This document shows positions 25,935 to 37,504 of a DNA stretch of 64,000 nucleotides, in pieces. The notes beneath the pieces were generated by a model. It was not told where the DNA came from. It worked only from the letters and a program-made list of their open reading frames with translations, and searched no databases. The stretch is taken from assembly GCA_036507285.1 (NCBI GenBank), contig CM071835.1, positions 43,303,501 through 43,367,500 of the forward strand, given 5' to 3'. Source of the DNA: Trichosanthes cucumerina (taxonomy: Eukaryota; Streptophyta; Magnoliopsida; Cucurbitales; Cucurbitaceae). The position numbers and the translations under genes were made by a program. The stretch's first letter is position 1. Every line of letters begins with the position of its first letter.

Positions 25935-27804
25935 TGTTAGGTTTTATGTCCTAAAACTCGTGGTTTTGTAAACTGAATGTATATTCTATTTCGCAATAAA
26001 GTTGTTATTGAAATTTATTCAGTAAAGGTGTTATTGAATATTGTGTATTGTGTAACCTTAATCCAATAAAGAACCCTTGGCTATAGGATGAATACTTGAA
26101 CTTTATGTGTGACATAAAAGTGGATCAAGTTCAAATTATAGCCAGAACAGTCTATAGTATAAGGATAGGGTTGGGTACCTTATCCTGGGGACACTATGGA
26201 CGCGACCCACTTTGTAGAGTACAAACGATGTGATCCTAAATCGTTCATGTGGAGGTATGTGAATGGGGGCACCCTATGCAATGAGTTTGCATAAGACTGG
26301 ACCGCGAAATAGTCACTTAGACTTTATAACTTCGTTTACTGTCTTAACTGACTATATTCATACGATGACCTAGGTAACTCGATCTTAATCCTGAGCGTTC
26401 TATGGACTCCTGTTTATTCGGATTATCCTTAGATTTGCATGGGTGAGAGTGGCTCGAGATTGTCGACTCAATAAGCCTCCCATTTCAGGGATAAAACTGG
26501 GTAGATAGCTGGGAACATAGTTCTGCAAGATAGAATTCACTCCTACCCGCTTTGGGGATTAGTAGAGAGGTTGTTCCCTTAAGTGCTGACTCTGGGTCTT
26601 GAACAAATGGGTCCACCCCTCTCATTGACCCGAGAGGGATTCGGTTTGCTGGTTGGACCACAAACCAATTGTTCATTAGAGGATCAGTGGTACTTAAGGA
26701 ACAAGAGGTAATTACAGGGGTAAAACGTAATTTTGACCCAACTATAATTACGAACGACCCTGTGAAGGATCGACTTACTAATCATGGTTATATCGAGTGG
26801 ACAGAAATATATCTACAGTGAGGAGAGTGCAACCATTGGGCTTTAGTGGAGTGTCCCGGTGGTTAACGAATGTTGATTAGCTAGGCTAAAGAGTTTGGTC
26901 GGTTAATCTCGTATTGTTGGAGCTCATGATCTGTAGGTCCATTAGGTCCCCCTGACTAGCTTGGATTAAGCCTTGTAACATTTTGAGAGAAAAGAATTTG
27001 AATTATTCAAATTCGAGTTTGGAAGAAAGCGTTAATTATATGTGATATATTTAACGAATTATAGCTTAATTATGAATTAAACTATGATTAATAGGAGGTG
27101 GATAGATTTAAATATGATTTAAATATTGGATCGGTTTATAGCATGAATAAGGATTCATGTTCGAAAAATCGATTGGGATCGGGTAATTTATTTAATTTAA
27201 TATTTGATATTAAATTAAATTAAATTAAAAATTAATTAATTAAATTAAATTTGAATTATTTAATTAATTTTAATTAAAAATCAATTTAATATTGATTTTA
27301 GAATTAAAATTAATTGTAAAATGAGGAATTTTCATGATTTTCATGAAAATCAAGTTGCCAACTTGCCCAATCCACCTCATTTTCAAAATTCACCAAAATT
27401 GGTCACCTCCATCTCAAAGCATCCTCATCACCCTTGAGTTTTCACTCTAATGAAACTTGTTGAAGCTTTATATAATGGTGATTTGAGGTAATTTGAGAGA
27501 ATTTTGTAGAAAATTCTAAATTCCCGAATTAGTGACCTTTGAGGTATTTTCTTCCAAATTCTCTCAACCTAGGATCCCACAATCCGTTCTAAGGCCTGAG
27601 GATAGTAGGGAAGACTCTAACGGTTGTCCACGAAGTGTTCGTGTTGAAAACCATCCACCGGGTGAAGAGAATTTGATCTTCAAAGTTGAGTTTTCTATCC
27701 CTCTGTTTTTCCAGCTTTGAGCATGCATTTTATTTTACAAATTGATCAACTTAGAGTGTTCAAGATCCAAAATTGCTTCCGCTTTCTTAATCTAGACTCT
27801 TTCA
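25935..27804 (+). mobile_element. LTR A of Copia element
   Basis: It starts TGTTAGGTTTTATGTCC immediately after the purine-rich CCCAAGTGGGAGT and ends ...AGACTCTTTCA, two bases before the primer-binding site. The length is 1870 bp. A TATA-like TTTATATAAT lies near 27467-27476. An AT-only stretch of TTAATTAA-type repeats (27185-27310) precedes it. The same LTR occurs in reverse as the solo copy 37664-45531, which confirms both ends. It serves both as the 3' LTR of the upstream family A pol and, by position, as the 5' LTR of the following unit. Confidence 0.9.
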
Positions 27805-27806
27805 AT

Positions 27807-27818
27807 TGGTATCAGAGC
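27807..27818 (+). promoter_or_regulatory. Primer-binding site, initiator tRNA-Met type
   Basis: TGGTATCAGAGC, complementary to the 3' end of plant initiator tRNA-Met, placed two bases after the CA end of LTR A. This is the site where minus-strand cDNA synthesis of Copia elements is primed. Confidence 0.92.
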
Positions 27819-28659
27819 AATTTGATCAATTGTGTCTTAAGATATATAAAATCAATATAAGAGTTATATTGATTATCGATATAAGAGTTATATTGATAGA
27901 GTTAAGTAAAACCATTAGCCGGGTTTTAGCCTAAGTAAGATTCCTATAAACTTTAAAGTATTCAGTGGGAGGAAAAAGTGTATGAGATACATATTTTTCC
28001 ACCTACGCTATCTTCAGGAAGTTCACACCGTGAGACTCATACTTGGCCTCGTGGCGCAAACGGGAGCGTCCCCCTTCGAATGGTGTTTGTATGAGTCAAT
28101 ATCAAGGTGAATGGAGAGGGTACTTATAGTGAGTGGGAGCAGGTTTAGTGAAAACAAAACCTACGGTCTCTTTTGTCGGTTTACACCATTAGACCACTAT
28201 GGTCAGCCTGCGTTTGGCCTGGACCAGACAATCCCTTCGGAGGGCTTGATCATAGGGGATCGAACACAGTAGACACCCGAAAAGGGATAAAGATTTCCTT
28301 AGACTATTTTTCAATTTAGTCCTTCCTTCGACGGATTTTATTGGATCGAGACTCTGGGATCTAAAGACAGAGGGTTACACTCACGGGGTACATAAGTTAT
28401 GTATGTATCCAGACCGAAAAATGGTAACTGAAACCTATAGGAATAAGAGTTATTCTGGTATTAGGTTTTGGTCAAGAGTGTCTTGATCCAGAGGAGAAGT
28501 GTTTTTTATTACCCTTCGGTGTCATACATTCTAAACCTTTGGAGTATCATTGCAAATTATAAATGGCCTAGGAATCATTTGATAATTAGCTAAAACATGA
28601 TTGGATTAGAGTTATAGCAAGAAACTCATACAAGTTTGTTTGTAAATTTTTCAACAAAA
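27819..28659 (+). other. Untranslated leader of Copia unit
   Basis: About 0.84 kb between primer site and gag with no supported reading frame. A short direct repeat (TAAGAGTTATATTGAT) occurs twice at about 27859-27895. It would be the region holding dimerisation and packaging signals in a live element; none is identifiable by eye. Confidence 0.6.
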
Positions 28660-29546
28660 ATGTCTAGCTCTATAATTTCCTTATTGGGTGCAGAAAAGTT
28701 AACCGGAGAGAATATGATGACATGGAAAAACAAACTCAACACTATATTGGTAGTGGATGATCTGAAGTTTGTACTAACTAAGGAGTGTCCTCAGGTGCCA
28801 GGCTCGAATGCGTCACGAAATGTTCGTGATGCATATGATCGATGGATCAAGGCCAATGATAAGGCCAAGGTCTACATGCTGGCAAGTATGTCTGACATAT
28901 TAACCAAGAAGCATGAGGGCATGATTACCGCCAAGGAAATCATGGATTCTGTGCAGTGTATGTTTGGACAACAGTCCACACAGGCCCGACATAATCCCCT
29001 AAATTCAACTCGAGGATGCGAGAGGGTACATCTGTTCGGGATCATGTCCTGGATATGATGGTGCACTTTAACATCGCGGAGTCGAATGGTGCTTCCATCG
29101 ATGAGTCGAGTCAGGTCAACTTTATTCTGGAAACCCTTCCAGATAGTTTCCTGCAGTTTAGAAGTAATGTTGTTATGAACAAGCTTACTTTTAATCTTAC
29201 CTCCCTTCTGAATGAACTCCACACCTTTCAGTTTTTGATGAAAATTCAGGGATCGAAAGGTGAGGCAAATGTTGCTAGTAGGAGTTATCACAGAGGTTCG
29301 ACCTGCAGGACAAAAACGATGGTTTCATCTTCTTCTAACTTTGAGAGGAAGAAGAAGAAATGGAAGAAAAGGTTGGTAAAGGGAAATAGGCCGACAAAGT
29401 TGCCACCCAGAAGGGCAAGAAAGTCAAAGACGTTGCTGATAAAGGAAAATGTTTCCACTGCAACGAAGACGAGCATTGGAAACGGAACTGTCCGAAGTAC
29501 ATTGCAGAAAAGAAGAAGGAAGGTAAATATGATTTACTTTGCCTAG
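28660..29546 (+). pseudogene. Copia gag (family B), frameshifted
   Basis: ATG at 28660 is chosen because it opens the family's usual start MSSSIISLLGAEKLTGENMM; a TTG 24 bases upstream is in frame but unnecessary. The capsid-like region contains TWKNKLNTILVVDDL and the VRDAYDRWIKANDKAKVYML block. Near 28985-29015 the frame shifts, and the protein resumes in another frame at REGTSVRDHVLDMMVHFNIA. A CCHC zinc knuckle (CX2CX4HX4C, CFHCNEDEHWKRNC) lies at about 29452-29496, intact in its residues but again out of frame with the preceding part. Gag would form the virus-like particle and bind RNA. With at least two shifts it cannot be made whole. Confidence 0.9.
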
Positions 29547-31108
29547 AAACTTATTTAGTGGATAATGATAAAACAGCTTGGATACTTGATTCAGGCACCA
29601 CTAATCATGTTTGCTCTTCTTTCGTGGAATTGATTCTGGCGTGAGTTACAAAGCAGAGAGAGATAACACTCTGGGTTGGAAATAGAGAAGTCGTCTCAGC
29701 TGTAGCAGTAGGCATAATGAAGCTTTATTTTGGCAAGAAATATGTATTGTTGGACAATATATTAGTGATACCAGGGTTTACTAGAAACCTTATTTCCATT
29801 TCTTGTCTTATAGAACAATGTATTTTTGTTTCCTTTTCTATGAATAAAGTGTTTATTTTGAAGAAAGGTTTAGAAATATGTTCAGCTTCATTAGAAAATG
29901 GATTGTATGTTTTAAGGCCTAATTCAGTCAAAATGGTTTTGAACACTGAATTATTTAAAACTGCAAACGCATAAACTAAGAAACGTAAAATTTCTCCTAA
30001 AGAAAATGCTCATCTTTGGCATCTAAGATTAGGTCACATTAATCTCAATAGGATTGAGAGATTGGTAAAGAATGGACTTCTCAACGAGTTAGAAGAAAAT
30101 TCTTTGCCAGTATGTGAATCCTGCCTAGAAAGCAAAATGACTAAAAGACCTTTTAGTGGAAAAGGTTATAGAGCCAAAGACCCTCTAGAGCTTATACATT
30201 CAGACCTTTGTGGTCCGATGAATGTTAAAGCCAGGGGAGGATATGAATATTTCATCTCTTTTATAGATGATTATTCTAGATTTGGGCATATTTACCTAAT
30301 GCACCACAAGTCTGAAGCACTTGAAAAGTTCAAGGAATTCAAGACTGAGGTTGAAAATCAATTAGGTAAAACTATTAAAACACTTCGATCGGATCGAGGT
30401 GGAGAGTACATGGATTTAAGATTCCAGAACTATATGATAAAACATGGAATTACATCCCAACTCTCAGCTCCCGACACACCACAGCAAAACGGTGTATCGG
30501 AAAGGAGAAATAGAACTTTGTTGGACATGGTTCGATCAATGATGAGTTATGCTCATCTCTCTAGTTCCTTTTGGGGTTACGTAGTGGAGATTGCAATATA
30601 CATTTTGAATAATGTGCCCTCCAAAAGTGTTTCTGAAACACCTTTTGAGCTCTGGAAAGGACGTAAAGGTAGTTTATGTCACTTCAGAATATGGGGTTAT
30701 CCAGCACATGTGCTTGTGAAAAATCCAAAGAAGTTGGATTCACGTTCAAAGTTATGCCTATTTGTAGGATACCCAAAAGAAACAAGAGGTGGTTTATTCT
30801 ATGATCCTAAGGAAGATAAGGTTTTTGTGTCGACAAATGTCACTTTCTTGGAGGAGGACCACATAAGGGACCATAAACCAAAAAGCAAAGTAGTGTTGAG
30901 TGAGTTAGACGGAACAATAGCAAAGGTTGCTAATAAGAACACTAGTACGACAACAAGAGTTGTTGATACTAGTTTGTCCATTCAAGAGAGTCCATCTCAA
31001 GAGTTGAGTATGCCTCGACGTAGTGGGAGGGTTATGTCTGACTTGGCCGTTACATGGGTTTAAATTGAAACCCAAGTTGTTATACCAGTTGACAACCGCG
31101 AGGATCCA
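29547..31108 (+). pseudogene. Copia protease and integrase (family B), broken
   Basis: The protease signature WILDSGTTNH lies at about 29578-29610, followed by a stop near 29641. The GAG-pre-integrase part (29717-29973) has LLDNILVIPGFTRNLISISC and is closed by a stop. The zinc-binding LWHLRLGHINL and CESCL lead into integrase (30062-30840). Its acidic residues are visible as HSDLCGP, LRSDRGGEY and NGVSERRNR, the D-D-E arrangement of Copia integrases. The C-terminal part shows the KSKLCLFVGYPKE and FYDPKEDKVFVSTN segments. The frame is lost near 31040 in the PRRSGR linker before reverse transcriptase. Integrase alone still has an uninterrupted frame of 333 residues (30062-31063). Confidence 0.92.
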
Positions 31109-32629
31109 TTGACTTATAATCAAGCAATGGTTGGCAAAGACAAAGACAAATGGGTCATAGCCATGGACCAAGAAATGGAGTCGATGTACTTCAATTCTGT
31201 TTGGGATCTTGTAGATAAGCCTGATGGGGTAAAACCTATAGGTTGTAAGTGGATCTACAAGAGAAAACGTGGTGTAGATGGGAAGGTGCAAACCTTTAAA
31301 GCTAGACTAGTAGCAAAGGGTTATACCCAGGTTGAAGGGGTTGACCATGAGGAATCTTTTTCACCTGTTGCTATGGTAAAGTCTATCCGTTCCTTCTTGT
31401 CATTGTTGCATATTATGACTATGAGGTATGGCAAATGGATGTCAAGACAACCTTTTTGAATGACAATCTTGAGGAAAACATCTACATGGACCAACCCAAA
31501 GGGTTCATTGAACCAAGACAGGAGCAAAAGGTTTGCAGGCTTAAAAAGTCAATTTATAGACTGAAACAAGCCTCTAGGTCCTGGAATATAAGATTTGATG
31601 AGGCAATCAGATCTTATGGTTTTGACCAGAATGATGATGAACCTTGTGTCTACAAGAAAATCATCAATAGTTTTGTCGCTTTCCTAATTCTCTATGTGGA
31701 TGATATCCTACTCATTGGGAATGATGTAGGTTATCTTACTGACATCAAGGAATGGCTAGCTACGCAGTTCCAAATGAAAGATTTGGGTGATGCGCAGTTT
31801 GTTCTTGGGATCCAGATTGTCCGAAACCGCAAGAATAAAACACTAGCCTTGTCTCAAGCATCTTACATAGATAAAGTGTTGTCAAGGTTTAAGATGCAAG
31901 ATTCCAAAAAGGGCTTATTGCCTTTTAGAAATGGAATCCATTTGTCTAAGGAACAGTTTCCTAAGACACCTCAAGGAGTTGAGGATATGAGACGGATTCC
32001 TTATGCTTCGGTTGTTGGGAGCCTGATGTACGCCATGTTGTGTACTAGGCCCGACATCTGCTTTGCAGTTGGGATTGTCAGTAGGTATCAATCCAATCCA
32101 GGACTTGAACACTGGACAACGGTTAAAACAATCCTTAAGTATCTTCGAAGAACAAGGAACTACATGCTTGTGTATGGGGCTAAGGATTTGATCCTTATAG
32201 GATACACGGATTCTGACTTTCAGACTGATAAAGATTCTCGGAAATCTACATCAGGGTCAGTATTCACTCTTAACGGAGGAGCTGTAGTATGGCGGCGTCA
32301 AGCAAGTATGCATCGCTGATTCCACCATGGAGGTCGAATATGTAGCAGCTTGTGAAGCAGCTAAGGAGGTCGTTTGGTTATGGAAATTCATGCTAAATTT
32401 GGAAGTTGTTCCAAATATGACTTTGCCCATCACGCTGTATTGCGATAACAGTGGTGCAGTGGGAAATTCGAGGGAACCCCGAAGTCACAAGAGGGGAAAG
32501 CACATAGAGCGGAAGTATCATCTCATCCGGGAGATCGTGCATAGAGGAGACGTGATTGTCACGAATATAGCCTTAGAGCACAACATTGTTGATCCTTTTA
32601 CAAAGGCTCTCACGGCTAAAGTTGTTTAG
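31109..32629 (+). pseudogene. Copia reverse transcriptase and RNase H (family B), broken
   Basis: Reverse transcriptase begins at about 31109 (LTYNQAM, then KWIYKRKRG, FKARLVAKGYTQVEGVD). A frameshift near 31400 separates it from the next frame at 31435 (MDVKTTFLNDNLEENIYMDQ). The catalytic motif LYVDDILLIGND is intact at about 31690-31725. RNase H follows with TDSDFQTD, a frameshift near 32300, then VEYVAACEAAKEVVWLWKF, YCDNSGAVGNS and the HIERKYHLIR segment, stopping at 32627-32629. The order integrase before reverse transcriptase identifies Ty1/Copia. It lacks only a few bases to be open, so it is a relatively young relic. Confidence 0.92.
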
Positions 32630-32776
32630 AGTCACCTAGAAGGTCTAGGTTTACAAGTCTTCCTCAACTAGGGCAAGTGGGAGTATTTTGTACAAAGGGG
32701 TTTAAATGCCCTAGTTTATTGTATTTACATTACTATAATATTTAGTACTCCACAAGCTTTAGGTCAAGTGGGAGAT

Positions 32777-34330
32777 TGTTGGGATTTATGCCCTAAACTT
32801 GTGTAATTTTGATCAATTAAATAAAGTGTTATTTGTTTTGATAGAATTACAGTCTTGCTTTAATAAATCCAATAAACTAAGCTTAAAGGTTATAACATTT
32901 ATCTTGAACATCAGTGTAGTGGACACTATTTGGGTTGAGTTCAAGAATATAACCTAAATGGTCTATGGTATAAGAATAAGGTTGGAAACCTCATTCTGGT
33001 AACACCATGGATGCGGCCCACTTTGTAATTAGTACAAATGAGGTCATCCAACTCATTCATGTAGTTGACATGCGAATGGGGGCATCCTGTATGAAGAGTT
33101 CATACAAGACTGGATCGCAAATTATTAGTCTAACCAGTGTAACACCGTTAACAGGATAAAACTAGTAATTTATAGATGGTCATTAGTGACTCGACTGAAT
33201 CCTGAGCAAGTTAAGAACTCCTGCTTATAGGGATTTGTCCTTAGACTAGTATGGGTGAGAGTGGCCTGTAGCCGACTCAATAAGCCTACCTTCTCAGGGA
33301 CAGAACATTGTAGGTAGCTGGGAACTTAACTATGCAATATGAAATTCACTCATTCCTGCACTAAGGAATTAGATAGGTTGTTCCCTTAAGAACTGACTCA
33401 AGGTCTTGAACAACGGGGCCCGCCCTCTATGAGGGTATGAATCTAAGGTAGGACCTTAGACTTGTTGTTCATTAGAGGATCAGTGGTGCTTAAGGAGCAA
33501 AGAGGTAATCACAGGGGTAAAATGGTAATTTGACCCAGCTGTGATTACGAACAACCTGTGAAGGGTCGACTCATGGGTAATGACTATATCAGTGGACACA
33601 ATATTAACTACAGTGAGGAGAGTGCAACTACAAGTCTATAGTGGAGTGCTAGTTAATGAATATTGATTAACTAGATCAAAGAGTTTGATCAGTTAATCTC
33701 ACATCATTTGAGCTCATGAACTGTAGGTCCATTAGATCCCTCCGTTGGCTCAACATGGTAATATTGAGGGTATAAAGTTAGGAGTGAAATTGAAGTGTTC
33801 AATTTCATACATGAGATGTTATATCAATTATATATGATATAATTGATATAATATATAGTTTTAATGTGAATTAGATTCATATATAAACTATATACTAAAG
33901 AGAGATTAAAGGAGGGGTAGGATGGTCATTTCCATCCTATTTCTCTCTATATATGGTTGTATGAGATGCAACTAGGTTAAGCAATTTTACAAGCTCTTTT
34001 GTTGTGTTGTTGGAAGAGTTCCAAAACACACATCTTTCTCACAAAATTACCTCACCTCTCCTAAAGGGAACCCACCTTCCTCCCTCACCTAGAGAACAAC
34101 GAGAGAAGATCCGGTGGTCGTGTCTTTGTACGTTGGAGTTCCTGTTGCTGAGATCGTGATCGTGGGAGAGAGGAGCACTCGAAGAAAGGTTCTTCAAAGG
34201 TAACTTTATTGTTGTCCATTACATAATATGCTTAATCTAGTGTTATATTTGTTCTTGAATTTATCGTTGTAACTAAATCAAGAGCGCACGATTCACAATC
34301 GTTTCTGCTGCGGGACTACGATTCCCTTCA
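32777..34330 (+). mobile_element. LTR B of Copia element
   Basis: It starts TGTTGGGATTTATGCCC after the purine-rich AGGTCAAGTGGGAGA and probably ends ...GATTCCCTTCA at 34330, by analogy with the CTTTCA end of LTR A. The length is 1554 bp. It shares boxes with LTR A (for example GGGTTGAGTTCAAG-like, CAAGACTGGATCGC and GTGGCTTAAGGA-like stretches) but is clearly another family. No target duplication could be confirmed, because the true 5' partner is absent. Confidence 0.75.
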
Positions 34331-36327
34331 TGAATCCTATACAAATTTCTTTTGGAAAGTGAGTTATGGGGTATTTAGAGTAGATTAATAGATAAGAGAC
34401 GGGAAAAGTAGTAAATTGAACTTATGGAATTTGTTATAGATTTAAAGAAGGTAGAGGGGCAAAAAAGGTAAAAGGATGGAAATTAGGGTTGTTGGAGATC
34501 TATTTTGTCTTGTAGCGGCACGTAAATCGAGGCTCTCCCTCCTCATCTCCTTCACCTTTGTCACGATACCCATTGAAGCAACTAGGCTCCATCCGGCCGA
34601 CCATCACCCCCCACGACGTCGGTGCCGTTCGGCAGCTCGTCGACTGATGCAAGGCATCGTCGATTGGACCTTCATAGCAGCCTCGTTGAACCCCTAGCGA
34701 AAGAAGATGCAAAGATCTACGCGATCGATCGCCACGAACTCGTCGTCATCGGTCTTCGTCGTTCTCCGTCCAACACGCCAGACCACTCGCCAACGGAATC
34801 CCCCAACTGCCGCAAGCTCCGCCTAACGCCACCAAACTTGCAGCACCCTCGCCGCCGCTGACATTCGCATTCCACCGTGTTGCCGCGAGCACAACCACCG
34901 CGCCGCCATGAGGATTGTTGGCGTCGACGTTCTGGTTAGGTTTGCGTATCCGGATCTGTCGATTTTCAGTTGTATCGAGCTACTGCTGTGGGTAAATGAA
35001 TGTTGAGTTTTGGGTATTTCTTTTGATTCACGTTTGATAGATGTATTTAAGTTTGGCTGGTTTTGGATTTTTAGGCGACCCATTCTAATCCGACATTGAA
35101 GTGGCAAATTTTTGAACGTTGGTGGTCTGAGTCTCAACAAGAAAATAGTTTAAGGTAGTAGAGGACGTTTTGGAATTTTGAAGCTAAGGGCAAGGTAAGG
35201 GAACCCACGCCAAACTCTAAAATTCAGAATTCAAGGGCTTTGTTTGAAAAATCCCATGATTGGATTGAAAAATCTCTTTTAAATGTCATGATATGCTTGA
35301 AAAGTCTCTTTTAAATGCTTTGATATGTTTGAAAAGTCCTTTATAAATGTCGTGATCTGTGTGAGAGATATGTTTTGAATGCCATGATTTGTTTGAGTTG
35401 ATGTTTATTTCAAAGGTCATGAATGTCATGATGTTGTTGGGTTAAAACTGAGCATTATGATTTTTTATATATGTTCATGCCACGAAACTTTTTGCACAAA
35501 TATGGTTACTATTTCATTTGGGACCTTGAGCATGTGTTTCTGAAAATGTTTGCGAAGGTTGTGGTGAAATCTTCCTGATTATATTTATTATATAAGTTAT
35601 GAATGAGTTAGAGTCGACTCGAATTAGAGGCCATGATCTGGGAGAATCTAATTGTTCACTAAAGGCCGAAGAGAAATTTTATGAAATAAAAATGCTTACG
35701 AAGGTCGTGGTGATTAGACTTCCAATATATATTTATATACGTATTTGATGTTATGTAAGTCATGAAAGACTAGTCGACCTAAACTAAGAGGCCATGATCA
35801 GGAAGACTTAATTTCCCACTGATAGCCGAAGAGAAAAAGCCATGAAATATGTTTTATTATGTATGGGTCCCACATAAAGTCATGTTTTGTCGTAACAACA
35901 TGTTTTCAAACCTCGGAAGTGAGGTCTCTTACTGAGTATTATATTATGTAATACTCACCCTTTTTTGTTTTTAAAAAAATGTTCTTCAGGTAAAGGTAAG
36001 GGCAAGCTAGGCGAATGGCGGGGAAACGTTCCAGGATTGGGAAAGTCATGAATTCCGCATATTTTGAACTTCATTTCATGTTTTAAGTTTGTTCTTATTT
36101 AAATCTTTCTGTCATATGTTGAACTCTATTTGAATAGAGGCCAGATTTGAGTTTTCCTTTATTTTAGTATGAGTGAACTTGGTTTTAAACTATTGTTTTC
36201 TTGGGATCCCAATCAAGAAGGTATTTCGGTTTCGGTTTTACTTTTTGACTCTTTTGTTTTTGGCCTCAAATGAATGCATGGTTAGTAACGACCTTAGGAA
36301 AAGAGTCTTAAAAAGTAGGTCGTTACA
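34331..36327 (+). mobile_element. Gypsy-like LTR remnant
   Basis: It ends with the inverted pair GTAACGACC (36285-36293) and GGTCGTTACA (36318-36327), and contains the inverted GAGTATTATATTATG / TAATACTC box at about 35934-35958. Both are features I know from plant Ty3/gypsy (Tekay-like) LTRs. A GC-rich leader block lies at 34500-34930. Repeated phrases AAATGTCATGATATG and GCTTTGATATGTTTG (35280-35350) form a short internal repeat. No coding domain is present. The start is uncertain; it may directly adjoin LTR B. Confidence 0.4.
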
Positions 36328-37060
36328 CAACCTAAAAAGACTCATATATATGGACTTAAGATAAGCACATTTACAACAACATTTCAAAATTCCTCGTACT
36401 TTCTCTTAGCTAGACTAGAATAAAATCAATGACAAAAGGTAGGAAATGAATAAACAACATCAAGACCTACTTAGAAACGCCTAAATGGACCTATGAAATG
36501 CAAAAAACCAAAGAAAAAGAGTCAAATAACATTCTGTTTTTTTTCTCGCACCTACGAAACTAATTAAAAATTCTAGGAGCGAAGCCAATATACAAAAAAG
36601 AATAAACACACAACCTAAAAAGACTCATATGGACTTAAGATAAGCACATTTACAATAAGATTTCAAACTTTCTCATACTTTCTCATAGCTATACTAGAAT
36701 AAAATCAATGACAAAAGATAAGAAATGAATAAACAACATAAAGACCTACTTAGAAATGCCTAAATGGATCTATGAAATGCAAGGAATCAAAGAAAAAGAG
36801 TCAAATAACATTCTATTTTTTTCTCGCACCTTTGTCGCACTCTTCTCGCACTTACGAAACTAAACAAAAATTCTAGGGATGAAGCCAATATACCAAAAAC
36901 AACGAACACACAACCTAAAAAGACTCATACGGATTTAAGATAAGCACATTTACAACAAGATTTCAAACTTTCTCGTACTTTCTCGTAGCTAGACTATGAT
37001 AAAATCAATGACAAAAGGTAGGAACGAAATTTCAGCAGCATAACAACGCTTTTATGACTT
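36325..37060. repeat. Tandem repeat, ~283-300-bp unit, about 2.5 copies
   Basis: Units start at 36325, 36608 and 36908 with ACACAACCTAAAAAGACTCA. Each includes GACTTAAGATAAGCACATTT, a TTTTTTCTCGCACC block and CTAGG(A)GCGAAGCCAATATA or close variants. The third copy stops at about 37060. No gene is seen in it. Confidence 0.9.
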
Positions 37061-37114
37061 TACAAAAAAATTTATGGACCTAATTACAAAAATATCTATA
37101 AAAACACTCCTTAA

Positions 37115-37504
37115 TCAAATCAATCCTCCCAGCCTCCCACCAAACTTCAAATATGCATGGGGTGAGATACAACAGTCAGAAATCCACAACAAGCTCAAAT
37201 TATAGAAAGCAAAATAAATAAATCTCTCTCCTTGAAGTTTCCTTTTCAATATTCTCAATTCCTCATATACATCATTCCATCGACTCAAAGATGCATACAT
37301 ATTTGAGACAATAATATATGGTACAACATTCATAACATCAAATACAACATTAAGGAAATTGACCATACAAGCATGGAGACAACTTTTAGAAATGAAAGTG
37401 TTCAATTTCATTGATATATGATACATATACACTAAAGTATTTGAAGAAACTTCACTATCTTGAATTTTTCTTTTCTTTAGATTGGTCCGAAAGGACCCTT
37501 TCAT
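37115..37504 (-). pseudogene. Pentatricopeptide-repeat (PPR) protein fragment, E-domain
   Basis: A 129-residue minus-strand frame holds PYIIVSNMYASLSRWNDVYE followed by ELRILKRKL. This fits the E motif near the C-terminus of PLS-class PPR proteins, whose family pattern is Y-x-x-L-S-N-x-Y-A-x-x-x-x-W-x-x-V. These proteins edit or process organelle RNA. A basic helix follows (RILKRKLQGE), and the C-terminal HAYLKFGGRLGGLI recalls the E+ region. Upstream repeat units are not recognisable and the N-terminal 60 residues look non-coding. It is therefore a short decayed fragment, not a functional gene. It sits between a tandem repeat and a solo LTR. The match is from memory of the motif and is fairly specific, but short. 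Confidence 0.6.

Larger units (their letters stand above)
25935..34330 (+). mobile_element. Copia unit with non-matching LTRs (LTR A ... LTR B)
   Basis: In order: LTR A (25935-27804), primer-binding site (27807-27818), leader, gag, protease, integrase, reverse transcriptase, RNase H (28660-32629), purine-rich tract, LTR B (32777-34330). The arrangement is that of one Copia element of 8.4 kb. The two LTRs share layout and short conserved boxes but differ widely in sequence, whereas LTRs of one insertion start identical. Either two related elements recombined, or a family B element lost its own 5' LTR next to a family A 3' LTR. Coding parts are decayed, so the unit is not autonomous. Confidence 0.7.
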
